A stretch of 64,000 nucleotides of DNA, taken from positions 3,033,553 through 3,097,552 of the forward strand of contig JACTAT010000061.1 in NCBI GenBank assembly GCA_014526335.1, in the 5' to 3' direction. Below the pieces are notes generated by a model that did not search any database, was not told where the DNA came from, and saw only the letters and a list, made by a program, of their open reading frames with translations. Below are positions 62,501-64,000 of this stretch, in pieces. The stretch comes from Chrysaora quinquecirrha (lineage: Eukaryota > Cnidaria > Scyphozoa > Semaeostomeae > Pelagiidae). Position 1 is the first letter of the stretch. Each line of letters starts with the position of its first letter. The translations under genes were made by a program, and so were the position numbers.

Positions 62501-62912
62501 CTTGATTGTTTCATCTGTATTTCCTCCACATGCGTTTAAACCCGCGTATACTCCACAGAGCGAGTCTCAACCAAAATAACGAGTCACACTCCACACGTGT
62601 TTTCACTAACAGATTTGGTCCTTTTATTCTCTCAGACCTCGTTCATGGCCTGAAGCAATACATTGGTATGAAGAAGCATTGCGGGTATCCGGGACAGATT
62701 ATGATGGCCTTGATGATGACCCAGCATTTAAAATATATGCGAGGCTGGCAGAAATGCATCGAACAGGAGGCAATGGATTGGAAAAGGACTGTAATAGATC
62801 CGGTGAACTTTATAACGAGGCTGCTGAGGCTGCCATGAATGCAATGAAAGGCAAAATGGCGAATAAATATTATATGTTGGCTGAAGAAGTCTGGGGCGAG
62901 GTCGAGGAGTGA
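56532..62912 (+). CDS. EEF2K: Eukaryotic elongation factor 2 kinase
   Basis: Ca2+/calmodulin-dependent alpha-kinase that phosphorylates eEF2 and slows elongation. Nine exons in phase: 56532-56792, 58040-58077, 58179-58350, 58915-59067, 59773-60252, 60919-61137, 61718-61900, 62104-62225, 62636-62912; 634 residues (human 725). Exon 1 has the calmodulin-binding type segment (WKGAIVKAKGAKDPWAKYRI). The kinase follows: VFGKGAMRECFRT nucleotide loop, NYVAKRYIED with the ATP lysine, LFHFEHFIEG, the catalytic VVDIQGVGDLYTDPQ, and the glycine-rich GEANLGARGMALFF. Zinc ligands are kept in GSHKCNKIC. A serine-rich linker (NSQADSGFASQ) leads to C-terminal Sel1-like repeats ending EAAMNAMKGKMANKYY and EEVWGEVEE, the eEF2-docking end. 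Exon 6 joins exon 7 directly, as the DLEK..GM/VHLELV match to human shows. The linker is shorter than in human. Intron 1 carries an AATACC minisatellite. Confidence 0.95.
56965..57850. repeat. AATACC(C/T) minisatellite in EEF2K intron 1
   Basis: About 880 bases of CCAATACCTAATA-type units of 6-7 bases, arranged into longer near-identical blocks. One block of about 200 bases (with TAAAACAAAATACCC and TTATAGCC) occurs twice, near 57480 and 57680. Confidence 0.92.
58619..58801 (-). mobile_element. tRNA-derived SINE in EEF2K intron 3
   Basis: Full-length minus-strand copy, antisense to EEF2K; plus strand reads GGTGTTTAAGCACCAGTCCC through CACAGCACCTTCA. Confidence 0.8.
60380..60539 (+). mobile_element. 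tRNA-derived SINE in EEF2K intron 5
   Basis: Plus-strand copy, GCGCTGTGGCGTCGTGGTCT head and CACCATTTCACCTTCACC tail. Sense to EEF2K. Confidence 0.8.
60696..60797. repeat. Strong hairpin in EEF2K intron 5
   Basis: Arms of about 45 bases, e.g. CGACCAAGCTTCCAT against ATGGAAGCTGGGTCG and CCGTGTAACTGCCG against CGGCAGTTAAACGG, with a loop of fewer than 15 bases. Transcribed sense RNA would fold into a long stem. Confidence 0.75.
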
Positions 62913-63481
62913 TTTACTTAATTTATATTATTGTGTTTGCTTTTGTATTTAAATGACAAAATGTCTGACGAAGTTGATTTTTAACTTGAAATGTGTACGG
63001 TTTGTGATGAAATACTTTGCTGTTTTCTAGATTAAAATTACTTTTTCACTTGACAACAAGAATTCTGTTGTTTGTTTCTTTAGTTTTGTCTTTTCTCTTC
63101 GTTTGTAGCGAAGAAAGTACGCGGATTACTCAGTTAAACATTAAATCATTTACCAATGGTTTTGAACTGTTATCGCATTCATTTTTGATAAATTTGAAAG
63201 TATCATTATATATCTTTTTACTTTTTCCTAACTGTGCTCAACTTTTTCCTATCTTTTGTGCCAAAATTTCATCGAATGCAAGATTTCCGCTGCTAACCAA
63301 TAGTATGCGTTAGATATATCTGATTATTACACTTTTAGTTTAGAAACAAAAGAAATCTTTTTTAATGAATATTTAAAATTCACCAAAACATTCAAGAGCC
63401 TAATGTTTTAAAATTTCTAATAATTTATTTTAACATTATAAACATATATTCTTATTTTATAGTTCTTCCTTATTTATTTAT
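62913..63481. other. EEF2K 3' flank, convergent with the next gene
   Basis: AT-rich DNA. ATTAAA near 63031 is a possible EEF2K polyadenylation signal. An ATTT/TTTA-rich run at 63471-63500 overlaps the stop of the minus-strand gene. No other gene seen. Confidence 0.5.
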
Positions 63482-64000
63482 TTATTTATTTAATTTATTG
63501 CATACTTTTTTCCACTTACTCACTCTTCCCCCACCAGTTGATTGTTTCTTATCTTGTATTAAACTTGATTTTCTACTTTTCTCACTTTTAATATTAATCA
63601 CTTGCGCTGAATCACCTTGTGAAATGCAAGCTAATTCCCGTCTCATTTGTTCAATGCTTTCATCATCACTATCATCATCATCTTCAGTTCTTTGATCCTT
63701 TGAAAGCTTATCTTCTTTAATTTCTTTCTGCTTTTTTGATTTCATTACTTGTGATACTACATCACCAATCACAGAACCTTTTTATTCCTTTATATTTTAT
63801 CGTTCCACTTATTCTTTCACTTGGTTCTTCAGGTATTTTATCCTTCTTCTTCTTCCCCAGTCCTCCTAAACACATCAAAGCAACACGCTTCTTTTTCACT
63901 GTGCTGGCAAAGTTTGTTTGTTTTGGTTGGACGACATTTGCAAGAATTTTCTGGTTGTTTGTGCTTGTCAGTGTGGATCGTCTTGCTGATATAAGGCTAA
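63482..64000 (-). CDS. Unidentified charged protein, C-terminal part; gene continues right
   Basis: On the minus strand a continuous coding stretch enters from the right edge (STNNQKILANVVQPK, then KKKRVALMCLGGLGKKKK and SERISGTIKYKGIK). It shifts frame at an A run near 63780-63784 and goes on as GSVIGDVVSQVMKSKKQKE, an acidic run (TEDDDDSDDESIEQM) and a basic end (WKKVCNKLNK) before TAA. Adding one A at the run joins the two halves, as in other genes of this window. The product is lysine- and acid-rich, with no domain I can name. A cytosolic or nuclear low-complexity tail is all that can be said. It converges on EEF2K. Confidence 0.6.

Overview
The window is animal (metazoan) nuclear DNA, AT-rich, with spliced genes (GT..AG introns), long repeat-filled introns and many short non-autonomous transposons. 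The protein set (MICAL-like, exocyst Exo70, Pol III subunit RPC5, an SV2/SVOP-type transporter, mitochondrial ribosome rescue factor MRPL58, eEF2 kinase) is animal-type. A tRNA-derived SINE occurs in at least nine places. The species cannot be named from sequence alone; an invertebrate is likely.

Layout. 1-9.7 kb: a MICAL-like gene on the minus strand (CH, LIM, a giant acidic/basic linker exon with three NPF motifs, start of bMERB), whose 3' end runs off the left edge. 9.7-10.05 kb: a divergent promoter with ETS- and NRF1-like motifs, shared with an intronless EXOC7/Exo70 gene (10.05-12.14 kb, plus). 12.7-27.65 kb: POLR3E (RPC5), minus strand, 20 exons mapped; only the first ~30 residues are missing. 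28-34 kb: transposon debris and a long TTC tract. 34-42 kb: a roughly 8-kb foldback structure whose arms are tandem arrays (71-bp and ~192-bp units), itself hit by a Tc1/mariner-like MITE and a hAT-like element. 44.2-46.2 kb: a single-exon SVOP-like MFS transporter with a TATA box and an upstream ORF. 46-53 kb: intergenic DNA with several mobile elements. 53.4-56.1 kb: MRPL58/ICT1 (minus). 56.5-62.9 kb: EEF2K (plus), head to head with MRPL58. 63.5-64 kb: the 3' end of an unidentified minus-strand gene.

How genes relate. The two divergent pairs are thematically matched: MICAL-like with Exo70 (recycling-endosome tubules and exocyst delivery), and MRPL58 with eEF2K (ribosome rescue and elongation control). 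EEF2K and POLR3E are also neighbours in human (16p12), so part of the order may be ancient linkage. Several exons carry single-base frame shifts at or near short homopolymers, which looks like assembly error rather than gene decay. POLR3E introns hold several tRNA-derived, Pol III-promoter-like elements in antisense, recalling the antisense SINE known in mouse Polr3e.
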